A stretch of DNA of 64,000 nucleotides from Frigoribacterium sp. Leaf186 (GCF_001423905.1 NZ_LMPQ01000010.1:179075-243074); one strand, 5' to 3'; shown: positions 8,427-17,079, counted from the first letter of the stretch. Notes: generated by a model not told the origin, from the sequence alone. Made by a program: numbers and translations.

Positions 8427-8432
8427 ACGGTA
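8427..8432 (-). promoter_or_regulatory. -10 box of the Mo-hydroxylase operon (leaderless)
   Basis: TACCGT on the minus strand, 6 nt before the ATG at 8420, with no Shine-Dalgarno sequence. Confidence 0.6.
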
Positions 8433-8546
8433 TGCCCGAGGCCGGGCGGGCGCACGCGTGCTGTCCCGTTTGCGAAGTGCGTCTGCCGGGGCGTACGAGC
8501 CGTCGACGGGGGCTCCGACGCGGGGTGGCGTGCACGCGCTGAGCCT

Positions 8547-8566
8547 GATCCGGTACGTACCGGATC
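8547..8566. promoter_or_regulatory. Perfect 20-bp palindrome GATCCGGTACGTACCGGATC
   Basis: A perfect palindrome in the gap upstream of the hydroxylase operon. A near copy with one changed base lies at 19875-19894, 42 bp before another gene. Both could be operators of one dimeric regulator or a repeat family. The rest of the 216-bp gap holds one decamer copy near 8586. Confidence 0.5.
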
Positions 8567-8636
8567 GGCCTGGGCGAGAGGTGCCGAGGAGGCGCGGGGC
8601 GGCAGCGCGGGACCGCCCGCCGACCGGCACCCCGCC

Positions 8637-8882
8637 TCAGTCGGCCTTGCCCGGGCGGACCTTGGCGGTGTCGGCGACGTCGATGCGGGTGACGCCGTCG
8701 CCGCGGTCCTCGGTCGTGATGCGCGGGGCGGCGTCCGACTCGTCCGACTTCGGGGCACGGGTCAGCTGGTCGTGCCGCTTCTCGTCGTCGGTCATGCCCG
8801 TCGGGTCGTGGTCGACCACGTGCCCCGGGCTCGTGTCGCGGCCGGCGTCGTCGGGACCGTGGGCCTGCGTGTCGTCGCTCAT
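8637..8882 (-). CDS. Small acidic hypothetical protein
   Basis: An 81-residue, highly charged protein (many Asp, Arg, Lys, no hydrophobic segment), probably cytoplasmic and largely disordered. No family recognised. It is kept as a gene because a -10 box TACGGT (8890-8895) lies 7 nt before its ATG, the same arrangement as several sure genes here, and codon use fits. Its stop is followed within 40 bp by a decamer copy. Confidence 0.6.
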   Translation of the reverse strand: MSDDTQAHGPDDAGRDTSPGHVVDHDPTGMTDDEKRHDQLTRAPKSDESDAAPRITTEDRGDGVTRIDVADTAKVRPGKAD

Positions 8883-8889
8883 GCGTCCG

Positions 8890-8895
8890 ACCGTA
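8890..8895 (-). promoter_or_regulatory. -10 box of leaderless small-protein gene
   Basis: TACGGT on the minus strand, 7 nt before the ATG at 8882. Confidence 0.5.
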
Positions 8896-8932
8896 CCCGC
8901 GCCTCCTGCGGTCCCGGCAAGGCGAGACCCCA

Positions 8933-8990
8933 GGAAGCCGCCGAGACCCTCGCGCGCGGCGTGGGGTCTGAGCGGGTTCCTGGGGTCTCG
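8933..8990. repeat. Inverted repeat, GAGACCCCAGGAA family, intergenic copy
   Basis: Outer arms CGAGACCCCAGGAA (8933-8946) and its complement (8977-8990) enclose a second nested pair (GAGACCC/GGGTCT). It lies between two same-strand genes, downstream of the secreted protein's neighbour. A diverged copy lies inside the cutC coding region at 24125-24190. Confidence 0.7.
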
Positions 8991-8999
8991 GGGGGTGCG

Positions 9000-11207
9000 C
9001 TACCGGGTGAGGACGGCGAAGCCTCCGGGCTTCACCACGATCACGCTGCGGCCCTGGACGTCACGCTGCTGCACGAGGCGGCCCTGCGCGTCGTAGGACG
9101 ACACCGACGACCGGCTGCCGCGCACGCCGACCGAGGCAGGCAGCGGCAGCCGCGATGTCGACGACAGCAGCTCGGTCGTCGTCGCCCGGCCGTCGGCCGC
9201 GGTGCCGGCGAGCACGAGCCGCTGCACGAGCGGCCGCACGATCAGGCCGTCGACCACGGTCGCGTTCCGCCCGGCGGTCACCGTGATCGAGGTCGCTCCC
9301 ACACCGATCGGCACCGGCAGCGTCTGGGGCAGCAGGGCCCCGGAGGCGGCGGTCACCCCCTGCGCGCCGGCCTGCGTCGTCAGCGTCCCCAGCGGCACGC
9401 GACCCGCCTTCCAGACCGACGTCGACCGGACGCCCTCGGCAGCCAGCAGCACGGGCTCGACGTGACGCAACCCGGAGCCCGCGGGCACCGTGATGGTCGC
9501 GCTCTGCCCGGGCTCGAGCCGGAGCGCCGCGCCGCCGCCGTACTGCGACTCGCCCGTCCAGGCCGAGTCGGGCGTGACGACCGTGCCCGTCGTGGTCGAC
9601 GCCGTCTCGGCCTCGACCACGGTCAGACCGTCGCGGGAGGTCACGCTCGTGAGGCCCTGCGCCTGGGCCGAGACGTCGGGGGCTCCGTCGAGCGCGATCA
9701 TCGACAGCAGGCCGTGGATCGTGCTCTCGGCGCCGCTGTTGCGGTTGACCGTGCCGTCGGCCTGGACGCCGTCGTACGTGACGCCCGTCGCGCGGTCGTA
9801 CACCGGGGTGCCCGAGCGGTTCGTGCCGAAGTACCAGCTCGCGGCCACCGCCGCGATGCGCCTCAGCCCCGGAGCCGTCGCGCCCTTCGCGCCGGGGCCC
9901 TTCGCACCCGGGCCGGACGCAGGACCCGCACCCGGGCCGGAGCCCTGGGCCGATCCCGACGCCGACGCCACCGCGAGCGCCGACTGCAGCCTCGAGTCGG
10001 CGCCGTAGGCGATCTGGGTCTGGTCGACGGGCGTCGGGTACCAGGCGTTGTCGGGCCCGCTCGCGGTGAGCAGGGTCGTGGTGAACGAGGTCTGGTCGAG
10101 CACGGCCGGCTTCAGCAGGTCGGGCCGACCGAGCAGGGTCGAGGCCCGGGCCAGGGCGACGGGCATCTGCGACGACCAGGCGTGCCACATCGAGCGGGAC
10201 TTCGCCCAGGGCAGCACGGCTCCGTACGGCCAGGTCTGCCCGTCGCCCGACGACATCGCCGCCACGCCCTCGGCGAGCTGCGTCAGCGCCGTGCGGGCGG
10301 CCGCGTCACCCGGCGCGACGGCCGAGTAGGCGGTCAGCCCGAGGACGGCCTCGGACGAGGCGTCGGCCCCGTCGACGATCAACCAGGCGGGCACCTTCAC
10401 CCCGTCGGCGACGTCGTACTGCCCGTAGTGCGACAACGTGTCACGGTTCAGGGCCGTCACGCCGAGCTGCAGGCGCTGCTGCAGGAAGGCGGCGAACCCG
10501 GGGTCGCTCTGCGCGAAGGCGGCGTAGCCCTCGCCGAAGGCCCAGATGCTGCGCGCCAGCCAGTAGCTGTTGCCGCTGTCGGACGGGTCGGGCAGCTCGA
10601 CGGGCACCGGGCTGCGGTTGAACGTGCCGTCGGGCTGCATCCAGAGCACGACGTTGCCGGCGGCGTCGCCGGTCGTGGTCTGGAAGTACGCGGTCGCCCT
10701 CAGCAGTTCGTACGCCTTGTCGCGGCTCGCCTCCGAGCCGGTCTGCTTCCAGTCGCGCAGGTACACGACGGCCGCTCGCGACACGTCGTCGCTGTTGTAG
10801 GCGCCCTGCCCCCAGTAGCCGGTCGCGGGGTCGAGCGGGCCGCCGCCCACCCGGGCGAAGGTGCCGCCGTCGCGGGCGTCGGCGTAGGTCCAGGGCAGGG
10901 TGAGCGTCGGCTCGGCGTCCTGCCGGTAGGTCGAGTGCCCGGCCTCGGGCGCCGGCGTCGTCCGGTCGAGCAGGAAGTCCAGGTGCGCCAGGTTCGTCAG
11001 CGGTGCGACGGGCGGCGTCGGCGTGCTCGGCGAGGCCGGCGTGCTCGGCGCGCCGCTCGGTGCGGCGGGCGCGCTCGGCGCCGTCGTCGGGGCGGCCCCC
11101 GGACCAGGAGGCGCGGCGGCAGCCGGCAGCGCCCCCGTCACCCCCAGCACGGTCGCCAGGGCCGCGGCCAGTGCCGCGCCCGTCCATCGTGAGTTGCGTG
11201 CGATCAT
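9000..11207 (-). CDS. Secreted toroid-like glycoside-hydrolase-like protein
   Basis: A 735-residue exported protein: Sec signal (RNSRWTGAALAAALATVLGVTGALPAAAA), a Pro/Ser/Ala linker to about residue 70, then about 400 residues with repeated helical segments, Trp/Tyr-rich motifs (GYWGQGAYNSDDVSRAA, SRSMWHAWSSQMPVALARA) typical of (alpha/alpha)6-barrel glycosidases, and a C-terminal beta-rich part (from about residue 535) resembling a carbohydrate-binding module. An internal Gly/Pro/Ala-rich spacer (about 420-450) splits the barrel. The exact family is not recognised. It closes a CUT1/GH130 regulon, so extracellular glycan cleavage is the likely role. Start: AGGAGG 9 nt before ATG. Confidence 0.65.
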   Translation of the reverse strand: MIARNSRWTGAALAAALATVLGVTGALPAAAAPPGPGAAPTTAPSAPAAPSGAPSTPASPSTPTPPVAPLTNLAHLDFLLDRTTPAPEAGHSTYRQDAEPTLTLPWTYADARDGGTFARVGGGPLDPATGYWGQGAYNSDDVSRAAVVYLRDWKQTGSEASRDKAYELLRATAYFQTTTGDAAGNVVLWMQPDGTFNRSPVPVELPDPSDSGNSYWLARSIWAFGEGYAAFAQSDPGFAAFLQQRLQLGVTALNRDTLSHYGQYDVADGVKVPAWLIVDGADASSEAVLGLTAYSAVAPGDAAARTALTQLAEGVAAMSSGDGQTWPYGAVLPWAKSRSMWHAWSSQMPVALARASTLLGRPDLLKPAVLDQTSFTTTLLTASGPDNAWYPTPVDQTQIAYGADSRLQSALAVASASGSAQGSGPGAGPASGPGAKGPGAKGATAPGLRRIAAVAASWYFGTNRSGTPVYDRATGVTYDGVQADGTVNRNSGAESTIHGLLSMIALDGAPDVSAQAQGLTSVTSRDGLTVVEAETASTTTGTVVTPDSAWTGESQYGGGAALRLEPGQSATITVPAGSGLRHVEPVLLAAEGVRSTSVWKAGRVPLGTLTTQAGAQGVTAASGALLPQTLPVPIGVGATSITVTAGRNATVVDGLIVRPLVQRLVLAGTAADGRATTTELLSSTSRLPLPASVGVRGSRSSVSSYDAQGRLVQQRDVQGRSVIVVKPGGFAVLTR

Positions 11208-11277
11208 CGTCGACCGCCTCCTTCTTGTCGGTGTTCTCTGTGGTGACGAGCGGGTCGCGGGTGCGGGCGCGCGCCCG

Positions 11278-12333
11278 TCAGGCGCGGTCGAGGCGGGCGA
11301 CGCCGATCTTCGAGTCGGCCATGCCGTAGAAGACGTAGGGCACGTCGTCGACGCGTTCGATCGCCGTCGGGAACACCACGTTCGGCACGATGCCGTCGCG
11401 CTCGTCGGCGGTCTCGGCCTCGAGCAGCGGCACCTCCGACCGGGCGACCACGCGCGACGGGTCGTCGGCGTCGAGGATCATGCCGCCCGCGGCGTAGTTG
11501 ACGTTCTGCTGCTGCGCGAAGGCGTCGTCGATCACGCCGGTGACGCCGTGGTGCAGCAGCAACCAGCCCTCGGGCACGCGGAGCGGGGGCGGGCCGCCGC
11601 CGATCTTGAGCTCTTCGAACGCGAAGGCCGGCCCGGCGACGAAGCGGTGCTGCCCCCAGCGGGCCAACGCCCGGGGGTCGGCGGCGACCGCGTCGACCGG
11701 CACGTAGCTGATCCAGATCGAGTGCCGCCCGTCGGTGACGCCGGCCGGCAGCGGGCTGCCCTCGCCCGGCACCGTCGCCCCGATGTGCCACATGGGCCGG
11801 TGCAGCACGGCGAAGCTCCGCGTGCCGTCGGGCGCCGTGACGGCCTCGGGGAAGAACGCGGTGTCCTTGTTGTGGAACAGCCCGAGGTCGGTGTCGAGCT
11901 CGTCGACGTACTCGAACGTGGCCGGGCCGAGCCGACGCCAGTCGCGCAGGTCGTCGCTGACGGCCACGGCGGTGCGCGGCCCGAGTGGCCCGTAGGCGAC
12001 GTAGGTCATGACGTGCAGGCCGAGTTCGTCGATCCACGTGACGCGGGGGTCCTCGACGCCGGAGTGCGTCGCGCCCCGTTCCCATCCGCGGTCGGGTGCG
12101 AGGACGACGCCCTCGCGGGTGACGCCGACCGGCACGCCGTCCTCGACGACGACCCGGGCCAGGCCGACGCGCGACACGTTGCCCGAGGCGACGAGTCGCG
12201 GCAGCAGGTACAGCTCGCCGTCGGGCCCGCGCCCCGAGCCGGGGTTGAGCACGCCCTCGGCCTCGTCGGGCGCGTCGGGGTCGGGGGTCATCACGACGCC
12301 CAGGCGGGTCAGTCGGTAGGGGAAGTCAGCCAT
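11278..12333 (-). CDS. GH130 family beta-mannoside phosphorylase-like enzyme
   Basis: A 351-residue five-bladed beta-propeller enzyme. GVEDPRVT (EDPR at residues 94-97) holds the GH130 general-acid Asp; NPGSGRGPDGELYLLPR, KIGGGPPPL and the closing YGMADSKIGVARL fit GH130, which phosphorolyses or hydrolyses beta-mannosides. No signal peptide, so it acts inside the cell on imported sugar. It follows the MalG-like permease gene (gap 97 bp with a hairpin) and precedes the secreted protein. Start: GAAAGG about 7 nt upstream of ATG. The precise substrate cannot be read from the sequence. Confidence 0.8.
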   Translation of the reverse strand: MADFPYRLTRLGVVMTPDPDAPDEAEGVLNPGSGRGPDGELYLLPRLVASGNVSRVGLARVVVEDGVPVGVTREGVVLAPDRGWERGATHSGVEDPRVTWIDELGLHVMTYVAYGPLGPRTAVAVSDDLRDWRRLGPATFEYVDELDTDLGLFHNKDTAFFPEAVTAPDGTRSFAVLHRPMWHIGATVPGEGSPLPAGVTDGRHSIWISYVPVDAVAADPRALARWGQHRFVAGPAFAFEELKIGGGPPPLRVPEGWLLLHHGVTGVIDDAFAQQQNVNYAAGGMILDADDPSRVVARSEVPLLEAETADERDGIVPNVVFPTAIERVDDVPYVFYGMADSKIGVARLDRA

Positions 12334-12360
12334 CTGGGGGCCTTTCGAGAAGAGGGAGCC

Positions 12361-12400
12361 GAGGAGGCGCGCGGCGGGTGGACCGGCACCGCGCCTCCTC
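12361..12400. terminator. GAGGAGGCGCG hairpin between permease and GH130 genes
   Basis: GAGGAGGCGCG and CGCGCCTCCTC face each other about 18 nt apart just upstream of the GH130 gene on the minus strand. The arms are the dispersed decamer. It may lower read-through or protect the upstream transcript. Confidence 0.55.
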
Positions 12401-12430
12401 GACGGGGACGGGACGAGAGCGCGAGGGCGG

Positions 12431-13342
12431 TCAGCCCTTGACGCTCGAGCCGACGTCGGTCGAGATGAAGTAGCGCTGGAACACGATGAACAGCAGCACC
12501 ACCGGGGCGGCCAGCACGACGGCGCCGGCGAGGGTCGCGCCGAACGGGTTCGCCGCGGTCGCCGCCACGTTGCTGATGTAGTTCGCGAGCGAGACCGCGA
12601 GCGGCTGCATCGAGGCCTCCTTCGTGATCAGGAACGGCCAGAGGAACTCGTTCCAGGGGCCGATGAAGGTCAGCAGCAGGGCCGTGACGAGCGCCGGTCG
12701 CACCAGCGGCAGCGCGATGTTCCAGAGCAGCCGGAACTCGCCGGTGCCGTCGATGCGGGCGGCCTCGAAGAGTTCCTTGGGCAGCTGCAGGAAGTACTGC
12801 CGGAAGATGATCACCGCCGTCGAGTTGATGGCGAACGGCAGGATCATGCCGAGGTAGTTGTCGCTCAGCCCGTAGTTGCGCGCGATGAGCACGTACAGCG
12901 GGATGATCAGCAGCTGGAACGGCACGACCTGCACGAGCAGCGCCAGGGCGAAGGTGACCCCGCGCCCGCGCCACTGCAGCACGGCCAGCGCGTAGCCGAC
13001 CAGCACCCCGAACACGAGCGTGCAGGCGAGCACGCCGACCGTGAAGATGCCCGAGTTGGCCAGGCCGGTCAGCAGTCCGATGCGGCTGTCGATCGCGGCG
13101 TAGTTCTCGACCGTCAGGTTCGACGGGTGCGGGAAGGCACCCGCCACGGTCGGGTCGGGTCGCGTCTGCAGCGACCCGATCACCATGTAGTAGAACGGGA
13201 ACAGGAACGCCAGGGCGCCGATCGCGAGCACGACGCCGCGCAGCGTCGTCTGGGCCCGGGTCAGCGGTGGTTTCTTGACCACCCGCGGGGTGCGGGCGGG
13301 GCTCGCCTCGGGGGTGGAGGCGCGTTCGTCGGCGATCGTCAT
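12431..13342 (-). CDS. CUT1 sugar ABC transporter permease (MalG-like)
   Basis: A 303-residue inner-membrane permease with about six hydrophobic segments. The cytoplasmic EAA loop reads ELFEAARIDGTGEFRLLWNIALPLVRP (about residues 190-216), the signature contact to the ATPase. The ATG overlaps the upstream permease stop by 4 nt. Like most CUT1 systems no ATPase gene is nearby, so a shared MsiK-type ATPase encoded elsewhere is expected. It works with the permease at 13339 and the binding protein at 14364. Confidence 0.9.
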   Translation of the reverse strand: MTIADERASTPEASPARTPRVVKKPPLTRAQTTLRGVVLAIGALAFLFPFYYMVIGSLQTRPDPTVAGAFPHPSNLTVENYAAIDSRIGLLTGLANSGIFTVGVLACTLVFGVLVGYALAVLQWRGRGVTFALALLVQVVPFQLLIIPLYVLIARNYGLSDNYLGMILPFAINSTAVIIFRQYFLQLPKELFEAARIDGTGEFRLLWNIALPLVRPALVTALLLTFIGPWNEFLWPFLITKEASMQPLAVSLANYISNVAATAANPFGATLAGAVVLAAPVVLLFIVFQRYFISTDVGSSVKG

Positions 13343-14361
13343 CGTTCGTCCTTTCCGCCGGCGAACCGGTTCTGCAGCAGGGCGATGACCAGCACGAGGA
13401 TCACGAGCACGACGCCGATGGCGGCCGCCTGGTCGGGGTTCCCCTGCTCGATGCCCTTCTGGTACATCAGCAGCACGGGCGAGGTCGACGCGCCGTTCGG
13501 CCCGCCTCCCCCGGTCAGCAGGTACGGCTCGGTGAAGAGGTTCGCCCCGGTGACGGTCGAGACGAGCAGCACGAGCACGGTGGCCGGACGGACGCCCGGC
13601 ACCGTGACGGTGAAGAACGACCGGACCGCGCCGGCGCCGTCGCTCGACGCCGCCTCGTAGAGCTCCTTCGGCACGTTCTGCAGCGCCGCGAGGTACAGCA
13701 GGATGTAGAACCCGAGCTGCTTCCACGTGACGAACAGCGCGATGGAGGGCATCGCCCAGGCCGAGTTGATCAACCACGACGGCGTGGGGGCCAGCGGCCC
13801 GAGCACCTGGTTGACGAGGCCGTCGCCGTTGAAGAGGAACAACCAGACGGCCACCACGGCGACGCTCGCCGTGAGGTACGGCACGTAGAACGCCACGCGC
13901 AGGAACCCCCGGAAGTGCACGACCCGGTCGAGCGCCGTGGCGAGCACCATGCTCAGCACGACGGTCAACGGGACGTTGATCACCAGGAAGATGCCGACGT
14001 TGCCGAACGAGCGGATGACCGCCGGGTCGGTGAACGCCGTGACGAAGTTGTCGAGGCCGACGAAGGGGCGGGCGACGACCGCACCGGGCGCCGTGAAGAA
14101 GTAGTCGTGGAACGCGATGTACACCGCGTACACCAGCGGGTACGCGAACACCGCCAGCACGAACACCAGGTACGGCGCGCTGAAGAGCAGGCCGAGCGGG
14201 TTCTTGCCCAGCAGGCCGCCCCGGCGACGACCGCGCGGGTCGTCACCTCGGCGACGGCCCGCCCGGTGCCCGGAGCCGGGGCCCCCCGAGGAGGCGCGGT
14301 GCGCCTCCTCGGTCCGGCCGGCGGTCGGCGACGCTGCCGCCGCCTCGTGCACGGTGGACAC
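13339..14361 (-). CDS. CUT1 sugar ABC transporter permease (MalF-like)
   Basis: A 340-residue permease with six to seven hydrophobic segments from about residue 58 (LLFSAPYLVFVLAVFAYPLVY) and EAA loop ELYEAASSDGAGAVRSFFTVTVPGVRP. The GTG start lies 2 nt from the binding-protein stop. The first ~55 residues are Arg/Gly/Ser-rich, atypical for the family, and their DNA contains a perfect hairpin made of the dispersed decamer (14286-14312) encoding EEAHRASSG. A shorter start is not obvious, so the extended N-terminus is accepted with some doubt. Confidence 0.85.
   Translation of the reverse strand: MSTVHEAAAASPTAGRTEEAHRASSGGPGSGHRAGRRRGDDPRGRRRGGLLGKNPLGLLFSAPYLVFVLAVFAYPLVYAVYIAFHDYFFTAPGAVVARPFVGLDNFVTAFTDPAVIRSFGNVGIFLVINVPLTVVLSMVLATALDRVVHFRGFLRVAFYVPYLTASVAVVAVWLFLFNGDGLVNQVLGPLAPTPSWLINSAWAMPSIALFVTWKQLGFYILLYLAALQNVPKELYEAASSDGAGAVRSFFTVTVPGVRPATVLVLLVSTVTGANLFTEPYLLTGGGGPNGASTSPVLLMYQKGIEQGNPDQAAAIGVVLVILVLVIALLQNRFAGGKDER
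14286..14312. repeat. Perfect CCGAGGAGGCGC hairpin inside permease coding region
   Basis: 12-bp arms with a 3-nt loop, lying 50-76 nt into the MalF-like gene. In the mRNA this tight GC hairpin directly follows the binding-protein gene, so it could lower permease expression relative to the binding protein, as such hairpins often do in ABC operons. Confidence 0.65.
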
Positions 14362-14363
14362 GA

Positions 14364-15665
14364 TCAGCCCTGCGCCGCGAGCTCGTCGATCTTGTCCGCG
14401 GCGTCCTTCAGCGACGAGTCGACGTCACCCTTGCCGAAGATCACGCTGTTCGACCACGCGTCGCGGAAGGCCTGCAGCTCGGCGACGGTGTTCGGGCCGG
14501 CCGGCACCTCGACGGTGCGGGCGGCCTGGTCGCCGAAGAGCGCGTACGAGGGGTTCGCGTCGAAGTAGTCGGAGTAGGTCGAGGCCAGGTCGGTGCGGAT
14601 CGGCATCTGTCCCGTCGTCTCGAGCAGGGCGCGGTCCTCGTCGCTGCTGGTCGAGAACTTCAGGAAGTCCCATGCCGTGCCCTGGTTCTCGCAGGCGGTG
14701 TACATGCCGACGTTCTTCGCGTCGCTGAACGTGTAGGTCTCGTCGGCGCTCGTGCCGTCCTTGGTCGGGACGGGCACGGCACCCCAGTTGACGTCCTTGT
14801 AGACGGACACGGCCCACGGTCCGACGATCGACATCGCGGCCTCACCGTCGGCGAACGAGTCGCCCGTGTACTGCTCCTGGCCGGCCAGCCCCTGCTCGTA
14901 GAGCGAACGCCAGAAGGTCGCGACGTCCTCGCCCTCGGTGTCGGCGAAGGTCGCCTTGCCGTCCTCGACGAGGCCGGTGCCGCCGGTCTCGGCCGCGTAG
15001 AGCGGCATGAAGTCGAACTGCGACTGGAAGAACTCGCTCGTCGGGGCCGGGTGGATGGCGTACTTCGAGACGCCCGCGTCGACCAGGGTCTTCGACGTCG
15101 CGAGGAAGTCGTCGTAGGTCGACAGGTCGGGGTTCTCGGCGTCGAGGCCGGCCTTCGTGAAGAGGTCCTTGTTGTAGAAGATCATCACCGGGTTGGACTT
15201 CCAGGGCAGCTGGTAGTACTTGCCGTCGGCGTCCTGGTACTGCTTGGCGAGGTCGCCGCTGCGCTCCTCGATGTAGCTCGCGCCGTCGGGGAAGCTCGAG
15301 AGGTCGACGAGGCCGCCCTGCTTCTGGAACTGTCCGACCGCGCTCGGCGCCGTGTTGTAGACGAGGCAGGGGGCGTTGCCGGCCGTGATGGCGGCGCCGA
15401 TGACCTCTTCGCTCGACTTGCCGGCCGGGATCTCCTGCCCCTTGACCTGCTCGTCGGGGTGGTCGGCGTTCCAGGCCTCGACCATGGCCTTGCCCCAGGT
15501 GACCTCTTGCTCGTTGTTCGAGTACCAGATCGTGATGGGGCCCTTGGCGGTGAGGGCGTCGCCCGAGGCACCGCCTCCGCCCGAGCAGGCGGTCAGGCCG
15601 AGGGCGGCGACCAGGACGGTGGCGCCGAGGGTGGCGCGGCGGGTGAAGCGTGTGCGTCGTTGCAC
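14364..15665 (-). CDS. Sugar-binding lipoprotein of CUT1 transporter
   Basis: A 433-residue extracellular solute-binding protein. The N-terminus MQRRTRFTRRATLG plus hydrophobic core ends in the lipobox LTAC, so it is a membrane-anchored lipoprotein. The body has the usual fold signs (ITIWYSNNEQEVTWGKAMVEAWN, MIFYNKDLFTKAGL, MSIVGPWAVS). GTG start with Shine-Dalgarno AAGGAG 6 nt upstream. It is the first transporter gene after the GH130-like gene, and probably captures an oligosaccharide produced by the secreted enzyme of this cluster. Confidence 0.9.
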   Translation of the reverse strand: MQRRTRFTRRATLGATVLVAALGLTACSGGGGASGDALTAKGPITIWYSNNEQEVTWGKAMVEAWNADHPDEQVKGQEIPAGKSSEEVIGAAITAGNAPCLVYNTAPSAVGQFQKQGGLVDLSSFPDGASYIEERSGDLAKQYQDADGKYYQLPWKSNPVMIFYNKDLFTKAGLDAENPDLSTYDDFLATSKTLVDAGVSKYAIHPAPTSEFFQSQFDFMPLYAAETGGTGLVEDGKATFADTEGEDVATFWRSLYEQGLAGQEQYTGDSFADGEAAMSIVGPWAVSVYKDVNWGAVPVPTKDGTSADETYTFSDAKNVGMYTACENQGTAWDFLKFSTSSDEDRALLETTGQMPIRTDLASTYSDYFDANPSYALFGDQAARTVEVPAGPNTVAELQAFRDAWSNSVIFGKGDVDSSLKDAADKIDELAAQG

Positions 15666-15702
15666 GGTGTTCTCCTTGGGTGGGGGTGGGGCTGCGGTGG
15701 GG

Positions 15703-16881
15703 CTAGGGGGTGGTCTCGGGTGCGGTGCGGTAGAAGTACAGGTCGCGGTGGCCGGCGGGGGCGTCCCAGCCCTGGGCGAAGGTCCAGCGGCCGCCGACCT
15801 TCTGCAGGCCGCCCCAGCTGAGCGAGCCGCCCGGCGTCAGGGCGAGCTGGTCGAGGGGCCTCTCGACGTCGTAGAGCGCCTGGCTCGCCGCGAAGACCCC
15901 GTCGACGTCGTGGAACACGTCGAGCACGAGCCGACCGTCGCCCGTCACGATCGCCGCGGCGACCTCGTGCAGGTGCCCGCCGACGCCGGACAGGTCGAGG
16001 TAGGGCGCGGGCTCGAAGGTCCAGTAACGCAGGTCGTCCGAGCGGCCGACGTGCAGCACGCCGTCGAAGCCTTCGCTGACGAACATGAGGTACTGCCCAG
16101 GGTCGTCGGCCGAGCCGGTGCCGCCGAGCCGGACGGCGTCGCCGTGCTCGTCGCGCGGGATGACGGCGCCCTTCGCCCAGAGCCTGGTCTGCTCGTGGTC
16201 GGCGATCGGCCCGAGCTTCTGCCAGGTGACCAGGTCGTCACTGACGGCGACCAGGATGTCGATGCCGACCGCCTCGACGGGGTAGCCGGGGCTCGGGTGC
16301 TCGACCCGCGCCTCCTCGGTGATCGGGAAGACGCCGTTGTAGAAGAGCCAGAAGCGGCCCTCGGCCCGGTAGACCTTGGGGTCCTCGGTGCCGAGCAGCT
16401 CGTCGTCGAGGGTCGGGCGGACGACCGGGTTCGCCGGGTCGTCGACCCAGACGGCACCGGGGGCGGGCACGCCGTCTTGCGTCAGGGCGAGCGTGGCGTG
16501 GCCGATGCGGCTGCCGAGGCTCTCCTTGCGGGGCGAGGCCCGGTAGAAGAGGTGCAGGGTGCCGTCGTGCTCGATGAGGCTGGGGTTGTAGAGCGAGTCG
16601 CTCGTCCAGCCGAGGCCGTCCGGGTCGGGCCACTGGCCGTCGAGGGTGAAGGTCAGTGCCGGGTCGGCGTCGAACGGGCCGACGGCCCAGTCGGGTGCGG
16701 CCGGCGCGTAGGCGGCCGGGCTCGAGAAGGTCGACTGCGACAGGGCGCCGGTCAGCTCGTTCCGGTGGACGAGGGCCTCGTCGAGCACCGTCCGGAGGCG
16801 CTCGCGCGTCAGCGGGACGAGGTACGGCTCCGACGCGGCACGGGCCGCGTCGACGACGGTCTCAGCGTCGGTGGTCGTCAT
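15703..16881 (-). CDS. GH130/GH43-like five-bladed propeller enzyme
   Basis: A 392-residue intracellular protein. YNPSLIEHDGTLHLFYRAS and GTEDPKVYRAEGRFWLFYNG (EDP at about 166-168) give the repeated blade pattern and acidic residues of GH130-like propellers; it is clearly different from the 351-residue GH130 in the same cluster. First gene after the LacI operator (38 bp away), so presumably the first gene of the operon. ATG at 16881 is used; a GTG 9 nt further upstream is possible and neither has a clear Shine-Dalgarno. Substrate unknown, a glycoside taken up by the adjoining transporter. Confidence 0.75.
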   Translation of the reverse strand: MTTTDAETVVDAARAASEPYLVPLTRERLRTVLDEALVHRNELTGALSQSTFSSPAAYAPAAPDWAVGPFDADPALTFTLDGQWPDPDGLGWTSDSLYNPSLIEHDGTLHLFYRASPRKESLGSRIGHATLALTQDGVPAPGAVWVDDPANPVVRPTLDDELLGTEDPKVYRAEGRFWLFYNGVFPITEEARVEHPSPGYPVEAVGIDILVAVSDDLVTWQKLGPIADHEQTRLWAKGAVIPRDEHGDAVRLGGTGSADDPGQYLMFVSEGFDGVLHVGRSDDLRYWTFEPAPYLDLSGVGGHLHEVAAAIVTGDGRLVLDVFHDVDGVFAASQALYDVERPLDQLALTPGGSLSWGGLQKVGGRWTFAQGWDAPAGHRDLYFYRTAPETTP

Positions 16882-16918
16882 CGGGGGCACCCACTTCGTC
16901 GTGTGCGGTCTCGCTCGT

Positions 16919-16938
16919 CTACCGAAACGTTTCGGTAG
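16919..16938. promoter_or_regulatory. LacI-type operator CTACCGAAACGTTTCGGTAG
   Basis: A perfect 20-bp palindrome (22 bp with flanking T/A) with the CGAAACGTTTCG core of LacI/GalR-family operators. It lies 38 bp upstream of the GH130-like gene and 141 bp past the stop of the lacI-family gene, so binding would block the sugar operon. It is the only such perfect site noticed here. Confidence 0.85.
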
Positions 16939-16995
16939 ATCGAGAAGCTAGCACGGCGACGGCCCGACCGGAACCCCCTGCGGCCTCACCCCTCT

Positions 16996-17060
16996 GTCGC
17001 ACCGCCGACTGAACGTCGCACCGCGCACTTTGACGTGCGACGTTCAGTCGGCGGTGCGAT
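16996..17060. repeat. 65-bp inverted repeat, GTCGCACCG family copy 2
   Basis: GTCGCACCGCCGACTGAACG and its inverted partner enclose a short loop. It is the same family as 559-624, and its arm shares GTCGCACCGCCGACTGAACG with 36039-36104. It sits between the lacI-family gene and the operator. Confidence 0.8.
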
Positions 17061-17079
17061 CCGCCGCGTCCGGCCCGGG

